Assembly: GCF_018866305.1 (NCBI RefSeq)
Contig: NZ_CP076456.1
Span: 2,108,001 to 2,172,000 of the forward strand
Length of the DNA stretch: 64,000 nt
Source: Arthrobacter sunyaminii
GTDB taxonomy: Bacteria > Actinomycetota > Actinomycetes > Actinomycetales > Micrococcaceae
Reading direction: 5' to 3'
Within the stretch, counting starts at the first letter, position 1. Every line of letters begins with the position of its first letter. Both the position numbers and the translations under genes were made by a program. Below the pieces are notes generated by a model. The model saw nothing but the letters and a program-made list of their open reading frames with translations. It had not been told where the DNA came from and made no database searches. Positions 9,525 to 18,677 of this stretch are shown here, piece after piece.

Positions 9525-10811
9525 CTAGAGCCGAATACCCAGCAGGGCGTCCAGCGTGGAAGCAGCCAGTTCGGCGCCGTCTGCGGTCACGGTGTTCGCC
9601 CGGCCGCTCTCGGCGACCATGACCGCCCACGCGTCCACTGCGGCCAAAGCGGCAGGTGCATCGAGATCCCGGGCCATTGCCGTGCGCACCTCAGTGAGCA
9701 TCTGCTCGGCTTCGGCGCGGCTGGTATTGGGCAGCGCGCTGCGCCAGCGGGAAAGGCGCTGCTCGGCACTGGTCAGCTGATCATCCGTCCAGAACCAATC
9801 GGTGCGGTAGTGGTGGCTGAGCAGGACTGCACGGATGGCAGCCGGATCAGTGCCCTGGCTCCGCAGCTGGGAAACCAGTACCAGGTTGCCTAGGGACTTG
9901 CTCATCTTCTCGCCGTCCAGGCCCACCATGCCGGCGTGCGCGTAATGGCGGGCCAGCGGGCTTCCGCTGCAGGCGTAGGCGTGGCCGGCGCTCATCTCAT
10001 GGTGAGGGAAGACCAGATCCGAGCCGCCGGCCTGAACGGTGAACGGAGCCGGGAGAAAACGCTGGGCGATGACTGAACACTCAATGTGCCAGCCGGGGCG
10101 CCCCTCCCCCAGCGTTGCGCCGTCCCAGAAGGGTTCACCGGCCCGCTTCACGCGCCACAGCAGCGGGTCCAGTGCATTGCGCTTGCCGGGGCGCAGGGGA
10201 TCGCCGCCGCGTTCGGCAAAGATCGGGAGCATCTGTTCGGGCTTGAGGCCGGAAACGCTGCCCAGATGCCAGGCCGCTGGATCCTCCGGGTCCATTTCCG
10301 AGGCCGCATCGACGGAAAAGTAGACGTCGCCGGCGGGGTTGGTGCCATCCCCGGGAACACGGTAGGCAAGGCCGCGGCGAAGCAGATCCTCCACTGCCGG
10401 CACAATCCAGTCAATGGCTTCCACCGCGCCGATGTAGTGATCCGGAGCCAGGACGTTCAGTGCTTCCATGTCGTCTCGGAAGAGCTGGGTCTGCTCGAGG
10501 GCCAGTTCCCGCCAGTCCAGGCCTTTGGCGTTGGCTCGTTCCAGCAGCGGATCATCAACGTCCGTGACATTCTGCACGTAGCGGACCGTATTGCCTGCGT
10601 CCCGCCACTGCCGGTTCAGCAGGTCAAAGGCTACGTAGGTCGAAGCATGCCCCATGTGGGTGGCGTCATAGGGGGTGATACCGCAGACATAGAGACTGGC
10701 CTCACCGTCGGTGCGCACCGGAACGGCGCTGTCCAGGGCGGTGTCGTGGAGAACCAGGTCCGGCGATTTTCCGGGCAGGACGGGCAGGGGGAAGTTTTTC
10801 CAGGCAATCAC
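9525..10811 (-). CDS. mshC: Cysteine:GlcN-Ins ligase MshC (mycothiol synthesis)
   Basis: 428 residues from the GTG at 10811, which gives the family start ([16 protein letters not shown]); the frame is open further up only because it overlaps uppP. It resembles class I cysteinyl-tRNA synthetase: the zinc-binding Cys of [14 protein letters not shown] carries the HIGH-like motif HMGH, and KMSKS is in [10 protein letters not shown]. MshC ligates cysteine to GlcN-Ins with ATP in mycothiol synthesis, the actinobacterial counterpart of glutathione. It starts 23 nt after uppP stops. It is distinguished from CysS by the N-terminal WxxPxPxLPG motif and the shorter C-terminus. Confidence 0.93.
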   Translation of the reverse strand: MIAWKNFPLPVLPGKSPDLVLHDTALDSAVPVRTDGEASLYVCGITPYDATHMGHASTYVAFDLLNRQWRDAGNTVRYVQNVTDVDDPLLERANAKGLDWRELALEQTQLFRDDMEALNVLAPDHYIGAVEAIDWIVPAVEDLLRRGLAYRVPGDGTNPAGDVYFSVDAASEMDPEDPAAWHLGSVSGLKPEQMLPIFAERGGDPLRPGKRNALDPLLWRVKRAGEPFWDGATLGEGRPGWHIECSVIAQRFLPAPFTVQAGGSDLVFPHHEMSAGHAYACSGSPLARHYAHAGMVGLDGEKMSKSLGNLVLVSQLRSQGTDPAAIRAVLLSHHYRTDWFWTDDQLTSAEQRLSRWRSALPNTSRAEAEQMLTEVRTAMARDLDAPAALAAVDAWAVMVAESGRANTVTADGAELAASTLDALLGIRL

Positions 10812-10834
10812 AGGGACAACTCTACTTTCCCTTC

Positions 10835-11659
10835 CTAGGCAGTCAGCACACCCAGGCCCAGCAGGATGTAAATAACCACGCCGAGAAGGATGCGGTACCA
10901 GACAAAGAGGCTGTAGCTGCGGCTGGAAACGTAGCGCAGGAACCACCCGATGATGATGAATCCCACGATGAAGGCAACAAGGGTGGCTCCGGCAGTCTCC
11001 CACCCGCCGTACACCATCGGCTCATCCAGCGACTTGGCCAACTGGAAAAGGCCGCTGCCGAAGACTGCAGGAATGGCCAGCAGGAACGCATACCGGGCGG
11101 CAGCCTCGCGGGTGTAGCCCATGAACAGCCCTGCGGTGATGGTTCCGCCGGAACGGCTGACGCCGGGGATCAGCGCCATGGCCTGCGCGAGCCCGTAAAG
11201 GATGCCGTGCTTGTAGGTGAGCTGGTCCAGACGGCGCTGCTGCTTTCCCACGGCATCCGCGATCGCCAGGATGATGCCGAAGACAATCAGCATGGTGGCG
11301 ACGATCCACAGACTGCGGAAGGTGCTCTCGATCTGGTCCTGGAACAGAAGCCCGAGGATAACGATGGGCAGCGTTCCGATGATGATCAGCCAGCCCATGC
11401 GGGCATCCGGATCATTGCGCGGAACACGTCCGGTCAGCGACCCGAACCAGGACTTGACGATCCGGACGATGTCTTTCCAGAAGTACACCGCCACGGCCGT
11501 CTCCGTGCCTAGCTGCGTGATGGCCGTAAAGGCCGCCCCCGGATCCTGCGCGCCGGGCAGCAGCTCGCCCACAATCCGCAGATGGGCGCTGGAGGAGATG
11601 GGGAGAAATTCAGTAAGACCCTGAATGAGACCGAGGAAGAGTGCTTCAAACCAATTCAC
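10835..11659 (-). CDS. uppP: Undecaprenyl-diphosphatase UppP (BacA)
   Basis: 274 residues, a polytopic membrane protein with the signature [16 protein letters not shown] (about residues 12-27) and the second conserved motif [15 protein letters not shown]. These contain the catalytic Glu, His and Arg residues. UppP dephosphorylates undecaprenyl diphosphate at the cytoplasmic membrane to recycle the lipid carrier for peptidoglycan and other polymers; overproduction gives bacitracin resistance. The length matches the family. It lies immediately upstream of mshC on the same strand. Confidence 0.95.
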   Translation of the reverse strand: MNWFEALFLGLIQGLTEFLPISSSAHLRIVGELLPGAQDPGAAFTAITQLGTETAVAVYFWKDIVRIVKSWFGSLTGRVPRNDPDARMGWLIIIGTLPIVILGLLFQDQIESTFRSLWIVATMLIVFGIILAIADAVGKQQRRLDQLTYKHGILYGLAQAMALIPGVSRSGGTITAGLFMGYTREAAARYAFLLAIPAVFGSGLFQLAKSLDEPMVYGGWETAGATLVAFIVGFIIIGWFLRYVSSRSYSLFVWYRILLGVVIYILLGLGVLTA

Positions 11660-11701
11660 AAGGGAATACTCTAGGGCACCGTCAGTTGGGGCCCGAACCC
11701 G

Positions 11702-12004
11702 CTACCCTCCCGGCTGCGCACCGGAGGAGCGTTCCCCCGCGTCGCGGGGATCGTTGACGAACTCCGCGTCGGCATCCATATCGGCGTCAAAATCCTCGTC
11801 GTCATCTTCGTAGATCTCAAGCGGCGTGACCTCGCCGTAGGCGTCATAGAGGACTTCCTCATAGACCTCGAAGGCATCCGCGACAGCCAGATAGGCCGCT
11901 TCCACCACCGGGTCCTTGTCTCCCCGGCGCTGCGAGGCCGCCGTCAGATGTTCTTCGAGTGCGGCCACGAGGGATTGGAGCGCAACATGCGGATCTATGC
12001 TCAT
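11702..12004 (-). CDS. Small acidic conserved protein of unknown function
   Basis: 100 residues, start MSIDPHVALQSLVAALEEHLT. The first ~65 residues are predicted helical (an Ala/Leu/Glu-rich heptad-like pattern); then comes a strongly acidic stretch (EDDDEDFDADMDADAE) and a flexible tail. I do not recognise a named domain. It precedes uppP by 42 nt on the same strand, and small hypothetical proteins occur at this place in related genomes. Codon usage and strand organisation support it being real. Confidence 0.7.
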   Translation of the reverse strand: MSIDPHVALQSLVAALEEHLTAASQRRGDKDPVVEAAYLAVADAFEVYEEVLYDAYGEVTPLEIYEDDDEDFDADMDADAEFVNDPRDAGERSSGAQPGG

Positions 12005-12045
12005 GCCCTAGACGTTAGCGGTAAAGTGAGCAAAATTGGAGGGAA

Positions 12046-12279
12046 ATGCGAGAACAAATTCTTCGGCCCAGCGTCCGCCGGCCAAACGAAAATATCCGGG
12101 ACTATGAGTACCTTGTGGTGTCGGTGAACCCCGGAGATTCCCTCTCCGAGGCACGCCGGATCATCACCGAACATGCCGAGTACGGCAAATGGGAGCTCCA
12201 GCGCAGCTGCATCTATCGCGGCGGAGCTCGCCGTTTCTGGCTGCGCCGCCGGATCATGCGGGTCCGCCGCACTGCCTGA
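12046..12279 (+). CDS. DUF5703-like small basic protein
   Basis: 77 residues after a strong GGAGGG site 3-4 nt before the ATG. The core (YEYLVVSVNPGDSLSEARRI, then HAEYGKWELQRS, then a Trp and basic tail WLRRRIMRVRR) matches what I know as DUF5703, a short actinobacterial family of unknown function. The Trp/Tyr-rich middle and the Arg-rich end suggest nucleic-acid or membrane-surface contact, which is only inference. It is divergent from the 11702-12004 gene with a 41-nt gap, so the two share a promoter region. Confidence 0.75.
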   Translation: MREQILRPSVRRPNENIRDYEYLVVSVNPGDSLSEARRIITEHAEYGKWELQRSCIYRGGARRFWLRRRIMRVRRTA

Positions 12280-12287
12280 TTCGAACC

Positions 12288-12304
12288 CCGCTGCAGCGCA
12301 GCGG
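12288..12304. terminator. Short hairpin between convergent genes
   Basis: A 6-bp stem (CCGCTG/CAGCGG) with a 5-nt loop lies between the DUF5703-like gene and the convergent acyl-CoA dehydrogenase gene. No T-tract follows, so this is a weak candidate. Confidence 0.3.
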
Positions 12305-12327
12305 CCGGATTTACCCCAGACACTGGC

Positions 12328-13479
12328 CTAGTCCGGCACCGGCCCCAGCCAGGCATTGGCTACCGACGCATGCACAGAATCCTCGCTTGAGGGGTGGAAC
12401 ATGCCCGCAAGCACGTCACGGTAGAGGCGCTCCAGTTCAGCACCCCGGGAATAGCTCCTGCCCCCGGCTACGCGGACAGCCGTTTCCACCACCAACCGTG
12501 CTGTTTCGGTGGCCCGGTACTTCAGCGAGGACAGTTTTGGAAACCACAGGCTTCCGTGGTCGGCGCCCTCTTCCAGATCACGGGCCATCGTTTCCAGCTG
12601 CGGATGGATCCCGTCCATCCGAATCGCCGCATCCGCAACTTTCCAGCGGGTGTGCGGGTCGTGGGCCCCGCTGCCGCCCCCCGCCGTCGTCCGCTGCTGT
12701 GCGGCTTCCACGGCCAGTTCGACGGCGCGGTCGCCGATGCCGGTGTAGACGGCGGACAGCAGGGTTTCAAAGAGGGCGAAGATGCCGAAGACGAAGGCAT
12801 CCGAGTGCGGTCCCACCGGGGTGCTGCGGACCAGCTGACCCTTGGACAGGACCGCGTGATCCAGGACGGTGGTGCAGGACTGGCTGGCCCGCATGCCCAT
12901 GGTGTTCCAGTCATCCTTGACGATGATGCCCTCAGTGCCGCGCGGGGCGAACCCGAAAATGAGCCGGGGCTCCTGGGGCACTGAGTCGTCACGGCCGAAA
13001 ATACCCAGCTTTGTCCACGCCGGCGAGAGGCTGGTGAAGATCTTGGTGCCGGTGAACGCATAGGACCCGTCCCCCTGCGGAACGGCAGCCGTCTTGGAAT
13101 CGAACAGGACGGCAGGATTGCCCGGTTCCGAGATGCCGAAGGCGTACAGCTCCCCCCGGGCGGCGTGCTCGAGGATAAACGCCAGGGAATCGTCCCCGCG
13201 CAGGGCCAGCAGGTGGGCCACGCCGCACCAGACGAGGTGCATGTTGACGGCCAGCGCCGTGGCGGGGGCTGCGGTGGCCAGCAGCCGCTGGCTTTGGACT
13301 ACCTGGCCAATCGTGAATCCTGCACCGCCTGCCTCCTGCGGGGTAAAGAGGGACAAGTAGCCGGCGCGGCGCAGGTCTTCGAGGTCCTCGGTGAAGAAGC
13401 TGTTGTCGCGGTCATAACCGGCAGCGCGTCCACGCAGCCGTTCCAGGCGGTCGGGGGTCAGGATGTTTTCGACGTTCAT
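12328..13479 (-). CDS. Acyl-CoA dehydrogenase family protein
   Basis: 383 residues. The N-terminal helices (LRRAGYLSLFTPQEAGGAG) and the middle beta domain (FGISEPGNPAVLFDSKTAA ... FTGTKIFTSLSPAWTKLGIFG) fit the flavoprotein acyl-CoA dehydrogenase fold; the C-terminal helical domain contains the flavin-contacting Arg/Gln-rich segment RWKVADAAIRMDG. The usual catalytic Glu position is not clear by eye, so it may belong to the DszC/HpaB-like or acyl-CoA dehydrogenase type 2 branch. It likely uses FAD; the substrate is unknown. AAAGGATCC precedes the ATG. The M20 peptidase lies 26 nt upstream on the same strand. Confidence 0.8.
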   Translation of the reverse strand: MNVENILTPDRLERLRGRAAGYDRDNSFFTEDLEDLRRAGYLSLFTPQEAGGAGFTIGQVVQSQRLLATAAPATALAVNMHLVWCGVAHLLALRGDDSLAFILEHAARGELYAFGISEPGNPAVLFDSKTAAVPQGDGSYAFTGTKIFTSLSPAWTKLGIFGRDDSVPQEPRLIFGFAPRGTEGIIVKDDWNTMGMRASQSCTTVLDHAVLSKGQLVRSTPVGPHSDAFVFGIFALFETLLSAVYTGIGDRAVELAVEAAQQRTTAGGGSGAHDPHTRWKVADAAIRMDGIHPQLETMARDLEEGADHGSLWFPKLSSLKYRATETARLVVETAVRVAGGRSYSRGAELERLYRDVLAGMFHPSSEDSVHASVANAWLGPVPD

Positions 13480-13505
13480 GCACTGGATCCTTTCAGGAGG
13501 AAAGG

Positions 13506-14840
13506 CTAGTAACTGGTGAGGAGCCGGGAGAGGACCCTGGTTCCGAACTTCAGGGAATCGACCGGCACCCTTTCGTCCACACCGTGGAACATGCCGGTGA
13601 AGTCCAGGTCCTCCGGCAGCCTCAGCGGCGCAAAACCGTAGCCGGTGATGCCCAGGCGGCTGAGCGACTTGTTGTCGGTGCCTCCGGAGAGCGTGTACGG
13701 GAGCACGGGGGCACCCGGATCTTCGGCCTGCAGCGCGCCGATCATCGAATCCACCAGGTTTCCCTTGAACGGAACCTCCAGGGATACGTCCTTGTGCTCG
13801 TAGCTGACGTCGATCCCCGGGCCGGCGAGGTCCTTGATGAGGGCCAGGACCTGTTCTTCCTGGCCCGGCAAAGTCCGGACATCAATCAGGGCCTCGGCGC
13901 TGCCGGGAATGACGTTGTGCTTGTAGCCGGCCTTGAGCACCGAGGGGTTGGAAGTGTTCTGCAGGGTGGCACCCACGAAACGGGCCACGGTGCCCAGTTC
14001 CGCCAGCAGCCGCTCGGGGTTCTGCGGATCGAATTCGACGCCGGTGAGCTCGGTCACGCCGTCCAGGAAGGCACGGGTGGTGTCAGTGAGCTCGATGGGC
14101 CAGGGGTACTCGCCGATGGTGGCGACGGCGCGGGCCAGCCGGGTGACGGCGTTGTCGGTGTTGATCTGGGAGCCGTGTCCGGCCCGCCCGTGGGCAGCCA
14201 GACGCAGCCAGGAGATGCCCTTCTCCGCGGTCTGCAGCAGGTAGGTGCGTTTGCCCCCGATGGTGGCGGAGAAGCCGCCAACCTCCGAGATGGCCTCCGT
14301 GGCGCCGTCGAACAGTTCCCGGCGGTTCTCCACCGCCCAGCCCGCACCGTACTGGCCGCCGGCCTCCTCGTCAGCGAAAAACGCGAAGATGAGGTCCCGC
14401 CGGGGCTTGGCGCCCGAACGGGCCATCTGGCGCATCACCGACAGGATCATGGCGTCCATGTCCTTCATGTCCACGGCGCCGCGGCCCCAGATCAGACCGT
14501 CGCGTTCTTCGCCGCTGAACGGATCAACCGACCAGTCCTGTTTCTGCGCCGGCACCACATCCAAGTGGCCGTGCACCACGAGGGCGGGCAAAGAGGAATC
14601 ACTGCCTTCCATCCGGGTGACCACCGAGGCACGGCCCGGCGCGGACTCAAAGAGGTCCGTGTGCAGGCCGACCTCCTCGATCAGTCCTGCGGTGTACTCG
14701 GCGGCGGCACGCTCCCCCGGACCTGAGCCGTCCCCGAAGTTGGAGGTGTCAAAGCGGATAAGCTCCTGGCAGATCCGGGTGACTTCATCTTCGGCGGCTG
14801 TTGGGCGCGCGGCGGACTCAGACGCAGTGGACTCAGACAT
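13506..14840 (-). CDS. M20 family metallopeptidase (ArgE/DapE-type)
   Basis: 444 residues. The metal-binding motifs are visible in order: LVVHGHLDVVPAQ (His and Asp), then WGRGAVDMKDMDA, then FFADEEAGGQYGA with the catalytic Glu-Glu pair, and the C-terminal metal His in FHGVDERVPVD. These two-zinc exopeptidases hydrolyse N-acyl amino acids or dipeptides; substrate cannot be assigned. The N-terminal ~20 residues are Ala/Ser/Glu-rich. In M. tuberculosis a related M20 protein (Rv2141c, as I recall) lies in the same neighbourhood. It may share a transcript with the acyl-CoA dehydrogenase downstream. Confidence 0.9.
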   Translation of the reverse strand: MSESTASESAARPTAAEDEVTRICQELIRFDTSNFGDGSGPGERAAAEYTAGLIEEVGLHTDLFESAPGRASVVTRMEGSDSSLPALVVHGHLDVVPAQKQDWSVDPFSGEERDGLIWGRGAVDMKDMDAMILSVMRQMARSGAKPRRDLIFAFFADEEAGGQYGAGWAVENRRELFDGATEAISEVGGFSATIGGKRTYLLQTAEKGISWLRLAAHGRAGHGSQINTDNAVTRLARAVATIGEYPWPIELTDTTRAFLDGVTELTGVEFDPQNPERLLAELGTVARFVGATLQNTSNPSVLKAGYKHNVIPGSAEALIDVRTLPGQEEQVLALIKDLAGPGIDVSYEHKDVSLEVPFKGNLVDSMIGALQAEDPGAPVLPYTLSGGTDNKSLSRLGITGYGFAPLRLPEDLDFTGMFHGVDERVPVDSLKFGTRVLSRLLTSY

Positions 14841-14899
14841 GTTTCTCCTTCGAAGTGATTGGTGCCCAGCCTAGCCACCGAGTGCCTGACCAGCGCCGA

Positions 14900-14930
14900 T
14901 TTACGGTTGCGGCTAAAACCGTGTTAGAGT
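14900..14930 (+). promoter_or_regulatory. Possible promoter of tRNA-Leu
   Basis: TTTACG at 14900-14905 and TAGAGT at 14925-14930, with a 19-nt spacer, lie about 55-60 nt before the mature tRNA. Each matches the sigma-70-type consensus at about 4 of 6 positions, and the spacer is slightly long, so this is tentative. Confidence 0.35.
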
Positions 14931-14987
14931 TTTTCCCGTTGCTTCCGCAGCTTTTGAACGACTAAAGAGCTTGCGGCAAACACCCAA

Positions 14988-15070
14988 GCGCGGGTGGCGG
15001 AATGGCAGACGCGCTAGCTTGAGGTGCTAGTCCTCTAACGAGGGTGGGGGTTCAAGTCCCCCTCCGCGCA
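14988..15070 (+). tRNA. tRNA-Leu, anticodon GAG
   Basis: 83 nt forming a full class II cloverleaf. The acceptor stem GCGCGGG pairs with TCCGCGC (one G-U), the anticodon stem is CTAGC/GCTAG with loop TTGAGGT, so the anticodon GAG is at 15021-15023 and reads CUC and CUU. There is a long variable arm (TCCTCTAACGAGGGT), and the T-arm is GGGGG-TTCAAGT-CCCCC. The discriminator base is A and no CCA is encoded, as is frequent in actinobacteria. It is followed directly by a strong terminator. Confidence 0.96.
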
Positions 15071-15077
15071 CAATCAA

Positions 15078-15111
15078 AACCCCGGAATCCTTTGGATTCC
15101 GGGGTTTTTTG
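15078..15111 (+). terminator. Intrinsic terminator of tRNA-Leu
   Basis: AACCCCGGAATCC pairs perfectly with GGATTCCGGGGTT around a TTT loop and is followed by a run of T (15105-15110), 7 nt after the tRNA end. A textbook Rho-independent terminator. Confidence 0.93.
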
Positions 15112-15229
15112 TTGCCTTCCGTCGAACACCGGATTAGTTATCCGTGACGTTGAACACATCTTCTCCTGTGCATCGTGCGCAGCTGTTCTTCCCTGTCAGC
15201 GGCGGCACGGCGCCGGTACCCTCGGGTCT

Positions 15230-16543
15230 ATGGATGGCGCAACGCTCTTCAACCTGCTGCTCGTCGTGTTCTTCGTCCTGCTGGGAGGAATTTTCGCCGG
15301 AACCGAGATGGCGCTGGTCTCACTGCGGGAGAGCCAGATCAGCCGCATCGAATCATCCGGGGCCGGCGGCAGGAAGATCGCCGAGCTGGCCCGCAACCCC
15401 AACCTGTTCCTGTCATCCATCCAGATTGGTGTGACCCTTTCGGGGTTTTTCTCCGCCGCCTACGGAGCTTCCGCCCTTGCTCCCGCGCTGGCACCGGCAC
15501 TGCGGGGGCTGGGTTTTGCACCGGCCGCAGCGGACGCCACCGCCTTCATCCTGCTGACCCTGGCCGTGGCTTACCTGTCCCTGGTCCTGGGTGAGCTGGT
15601 GCCCAAGCGGCTGGCCATGCAGAACGCCGAGCGCTTCACCCGTCTCCTCGCCCCTCCCCTGAATGTCTTCGCCGTCATCATCCGGCCCGTCATCAAGCTC
15701 CTCTCAGTATCGACGGATGCCGTGGTCCGGGTCCTCGGCGGCGATCCCAAGGTCAAGACGCCCCCGATCACCTCCCAGGAGCTGTGGGACATGGTGGCAG
15801 CCAGCCCCGTCCTTGCAGAGGATAGCCGGCGCATCCTTTCCGACGTTTTCGGCGCCGGCGACCGGCTGCTGCAGGAGGTCATGCGTCCCCGTCCCGAAGT
15901 GAAGTTCCTTTCCGCCGAGCTGACGGTGGCCGAGGCCCGGGCCATCGTGCATGTGCTCCCCTACTCGAGGTACCCGGTCATCAGGGACTCACCGGACGAC
16001 GTCGTCGGCTTCATCCATGTGCGGGACCTCCTGCGGGAGGAGGACGACGGCGGCAACGGTTTGGGTGGGCCGCGCACGCTCGGGGACATTGCCCGCCCCA
16101 TCCATTTCCTTCCGGGCACCGCGCCGGTTGTCCCCTCACTGTCCCGCATGCGGCGGGACGGCAGCCACATCGCCGTGGTGGCGGATGAGTACGGCGGCAC
16201 GGACGGCATCGTCACGCTGGAGGATCTGGTGGAAGAGCTGGTCGGGGAGATCTACGACGAGTACGACACCCTGCGGGACCCCGAGGACAGGCACCGTCGG
16301 ATCCGCGGCGATCTGGTGGTTGACGGCGCTTTGATCCTGCAGGAGTTCGAGCGGCTGACCGGCTTCGCCCTTCCGGAAGGACAATATGAAACGGTCGGCG
16401 GGTACATTATGGAAAGACTGGGCCGGATTGCCAGGCCCGGAGATGTGGTCGGGGCGCCGGGGTGCGAGCTGGAGGTGCTTAGCCTTTCCCGCCGGCGCAT
16501 TGTGGCTGTCCGCGTCATTCCCGATTCAAAGGAAGCTGACTAA
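15230..16543 (+). CDS. Hemolysin family / CNNM-type membrane protein with CBS pair and CorC domain
   Basis: 437 residues from the ATG at 15230; the frame is open upstream through the tRNA, so that part is not coding. The N-terminal DUF21 domain has about four membrane helices (LLLVVFFVLLGGIFAGTEMA; SIQIGVTLSGFFSAAYGA). It is followed by a CBS pair (MRPRPEVKFLSAELTVAEA ... VVADEYGGTDGIVTLEDL) and a C-terminal CorC/HlyC domain. The family is linked to Mg/Co efflux and metal resistance; the old name hemolysin is historical. The CBS pair may bind ATP-Mg. It stands alone, 170 nt before the APC permease. Confidence 0.9.
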   Translation: MDGATLFNLLLVVFFVLLGGIFAGTEMALVSLRESQISRIESSGAGGRKIAELARNPNLFLSSIQIGVTLSGFFSAAYGASALAPALAPALRGLGFAPAAADATAFILLTLAVAYLSLVLGELVPKRLAMQNAERFTRLLAPPLNVFAVIIRPVIKLLSVSTDAVVRVLGGDPKVKTPPITSQELWDMVAASPVLAEDSRRILSDVFGAGDRLLQEVMRPRPEVKFLSAELTVAEARAIVHVLPYSRYPVIRDSPDDVVGFIHVRDLLREEDDGGNGLGGPRTLGDIARPIHFLPGTAPVVPSLSRMRRDGSHIAVVADEYGGTDGIVTLEDLVEELVGEIYDEYDTLRDPEDRHRRIRGDLVVDGALILQEFERLTGFALPEGQYETVGGYIMERLGRIARPGDVVGAPGCELEVLSLSRRRIVAVRVIPDSKEAD

Positions 16544-16713
16544 CCTTCCTCCCGGGCGGGCTTTGGTCGACTTCGGTTACGCGGGCCTCAGTCATTTCCC
16601 GTAACATTGCTATGCCGCTCTGAAGCGCAGAGAATACCGGGCACGGGCAGTGAGCCCCATTCCGGCTAGGCCCGGACCGCAGATGCAGATATCCAGAAAG
16701 CAGGAAAGCCGTC

Positions 16714-18120
16714 ATGGCCGAAACAAAAAACGACTCGGGAGCGCCCGAACTCAAGCGGGTGATGGGAACCAAGCTCCTGCTGCTGTTCATCGTCGGCGAC
16801 ATTCTTGGAACCGGTGTTTACGCCCTGACCGGCCAGGTGGCCGGCGAGATTGGCGGCGCCGCCTGGGCTCCCATTCTGGTGGCCTTCTTCGTCGCCACGA
16901 TTACTGCTCTCTCCTATCTTGAGCTCGTCACCAAATTCCCGCAGGCAGCCGGTGCCGCGCTTTATGCGCACAAAGCCTTTGGAATTCATTTCGTGACCTT
17001 CCTCGTGACCTTTGCGGTCCTGAGCTCAGGCATCACGTCGGCATCCACCGCCGCCAAGTTCCTGGCCGAGAACTTCATTGTCGGGTTTAATCTCGACTGG
17101 GGTCAGACCGGCGTCACCTGGGTGGCTGTCATCTTCATGCTTGTGCTCGCCCTGATCAACCTGCGCGGTGTCGGAGAGAGCATTAAGTTCAATGTGGTGC
17201 TGACCATCATCGAACTCACCGGCCTTCTCATCGTGATCCTGATTGGCTTCTGGGCCATGGGGCAGGGCAACGTCGACTTCTCGCGGGTCATGGTCTTTGA
17301 AACCGAAGGCAACAAGAGCATTTTCCTTGCCCTCACGGCGGCCACCTCCCTGGCTTTCTTCTCCATGGTCGGTTTTGAAGACAGCGTCAACATGGCCGAG
17401 GAGACGCGCGACCCCGCGAAGATCTTCCCGAAGGTCATGCTGACCGGACTGGGAATCACCCTGGTCGTGTATCTGCTGGTCTCCATTGCCGCCGTCGCCA
17501 TTGTTCCCGTGGGCCAGCTCTCCGCCAGCGCAACGCCGCTGCTGGAAGTTGTCCGTGCCGGTGCCCCCAACCTGCCGGTGGACGTTATCTATCCGTTCCT
17601 GTCGATCTTCGCGGTGGCCAATACTGCGCTGATCAACATGCTGATGGCCAGCCGCCTGCTTTACGGCATGGCCAAGCAGGACGTCCTCCCCCGTTCCCTT
17701 TCCAAGGTCCTTCCGGGCCGCCGCACCCCGTGGGCATCGATCCTCTTCACCACCGCCATCGCCCTGGGACTGATCATCCTTGTCACCAACTTCATGGGCA
17801 AGGAAACCGTCACCGCGCTGGGCGGCACCACCGCCCTGCTGCTGCTGGCCGTCTTCACCGTGGTGAATATTGCCTGCCTGGTGCTGCGCCGCACTCCGCA
17901 CGAAGGCAAGCACTTCCGTTCCCCCGGCTTCCTTCCGTACGTGGGCGTTTTCACCTGTGCTTTCCTCCTCGGCCCCTGGGCCCAGGATCCGATCGAGTAC
18001 CAGATCGCCGGCCTGCTGCTGGTCCTGGGCCTGCTGCTCTGGGTCCTGACCTGGTTCTGGAACCGGGCCGTGCGTGCCAAGAAGACCCGGTTCACCGATG
18101 CCGAAGAAATCCGCGGCTAG
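16714..18120 (+). CDS. APC family amino acid/polyamine permease
   Basis: 468 residues, about 12 membrane helices. The first helix carries the APC-fold unwound motif (LLLFIVGDILGTGVYALTG), which forms the substrate carboxylate site, and helix 6 contains TSLAFFSMVGFEDSVNMAEE, the conserved loop of the family. It is probably an H+-coupled amino acid importer; the exact substrate is not readable. The C-terminal tail is basic (RAVRAKKTRFTDAEEI). A universal stress protein gene follows after 38 nt and the two are probably co-transcribed, a pairing often seen for permeases. Confidence 0.9.
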   Translation: MAETKNDSGAPELKRVMGTKLLLLFIVGDILGTGVYALTGQVAGEIGGAAWAPILVAFFVATITALSYLELVTKFPQAAGAALYAHKAFGIHFVTFLVTFAVLSSGITSASTAAKFLAENFIVGFNLDWGQTGVTWVAVIFMLVLALINLRGVGESIKFNVVLTIIELTGLLIVILIGFWAMGQGNVDFSRVMVFETEGNKSIFLALTAATSLAFFSMVGFEDSVNMAEETRDPAKIFPKVMLTGLGITLVVYLLVSIAAVAIVPVGQLSASATPLLEVVRAGAPNLPVDVIYPFLSIFAVANTALINMLMASRLLYGMAKQDVLPRSLSKVLPGRRTPWASILFTTAIALGLIILVTNFMGKETVTALGGTTALLLLAVFTVVNIACLVLRRTPHEGKHFRSPGFLPYVGVFTCAFLLGPWAQDPIEYQIAGLLLVLGLLLWVLTWFWNRAVRAKKTRFTDAEEIRG

Positions 18121-18158
18121 GCACTTCCGCCCGTTTACGTCCCTACGTCAGGAGCATC

Positions 18159-18563
18159 ATGAGTATTGTTGTCGGTTTTCTTCCCACCCCGGAGGGCGCC
18201 GCTGCCCTTGAGGCTGCACGCCGCGAAGCCGCGGCGCAGTCCACCACCCTGGTGATCGTGAACGTGGGTTCCCCCCGGCACGGTCTGCACCACCAGGAGC
18301 AGGAGGAAGCCAATCAGGCCGCCGTCGAACAGCTTGAAAAAGAGCTGCGCGCCGCCGGGGCGGATTTCCGGCTGGTTCACCCCGTGGGCGACTACGACCC
18401 GGCCGAGGAAATCCTCAAAGCGGCTGAAGATCCGCAGGTGGAGCTGATCGTCCTGGGCCTGCGCCGCCGCACACCGGTGGGCAAGATGCTGCTCGGAAGC
18501 ACCGCCCAGCGGGTGCTGCTGCAGTCCGACTGCCCGGTCCTGGCGGTCAAGGCTCACCACTAG
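18159..18563 (+). CDS. Universal stress protein (UspA family)
   Basis: 134 residues from the ATG at 18159, with AGGAG 5 nt upstream. The fold signature is clear: MSIVVGFLPTPEGAAALEAA at the start, a central VHPVGDYDPAEEILKAAED, and the ATP-binding tail motif GLRRRTPVGKMLLGSTAQRV (G-2x-G-9x-G-S/T type) ending CPVLAVKAHH. Single-domain UspA proteins bind ATP or dimerise and respond to stress. Its place right after the permease suggests it may modulate that transporter. A larger overlapping frame starting at 17730 is out of frame with the permease and is not used. Confidence 0.88.
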   Translation: MSIVVGFLPTPEGAAALEAARREAAAQSTTLVIVNVGSPRHGLHHQEQEEANQAAVEQLEKELRAAGADFRLVHPVGDYDPAEEILKAAEDPQVELIVLGLRRRTPVGKMLLGSTAQRVLLQSDCPVLAVKAHH

Positions 18564-18577
18564 GATCCTTTTGCGTG

Positions 18578-18648
18578 CCCGCCGGTTCCCCGGCGGGATA
18601 CGGCTGTGGCCGGCACCCAAGGTTTCGGGTGCCGGCCACAGCCGTATC
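18578..18648. terminator. Bidirectional terminator with 22-bp perfect inverted repeat
   Basis: Two stacked hairpins lie between the convergent usp and mmsB genes. The first has an 8-bp stem (18578-18585/18590-18597). The second is 22 bp perfect (18597-18618 paired with 18627-18648, 8-nt loop). The position after both stop codons suggests a terminator for both directions; there is no long T-tract on either side, so termination would rest on the very stable stem. Confidence 0.8.
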
Positions 18649-18677
18649 TGGAGACATGCCCCGGGGTCGCTGCGCTC

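Noticed and set aside
10812..11003. N-terminal extension of mshC into uppP
   Set aside because: The extension would overlap uppP by ~170 nt, and the family start begins at the GTG at 10811.
15044..15229. Extension of the CNNM/CBS gene into tRNA-Leu
   Set aside because: The frame starts inside the tRNA and crosses its terminator; the ATG at 15230 gives the known family start.
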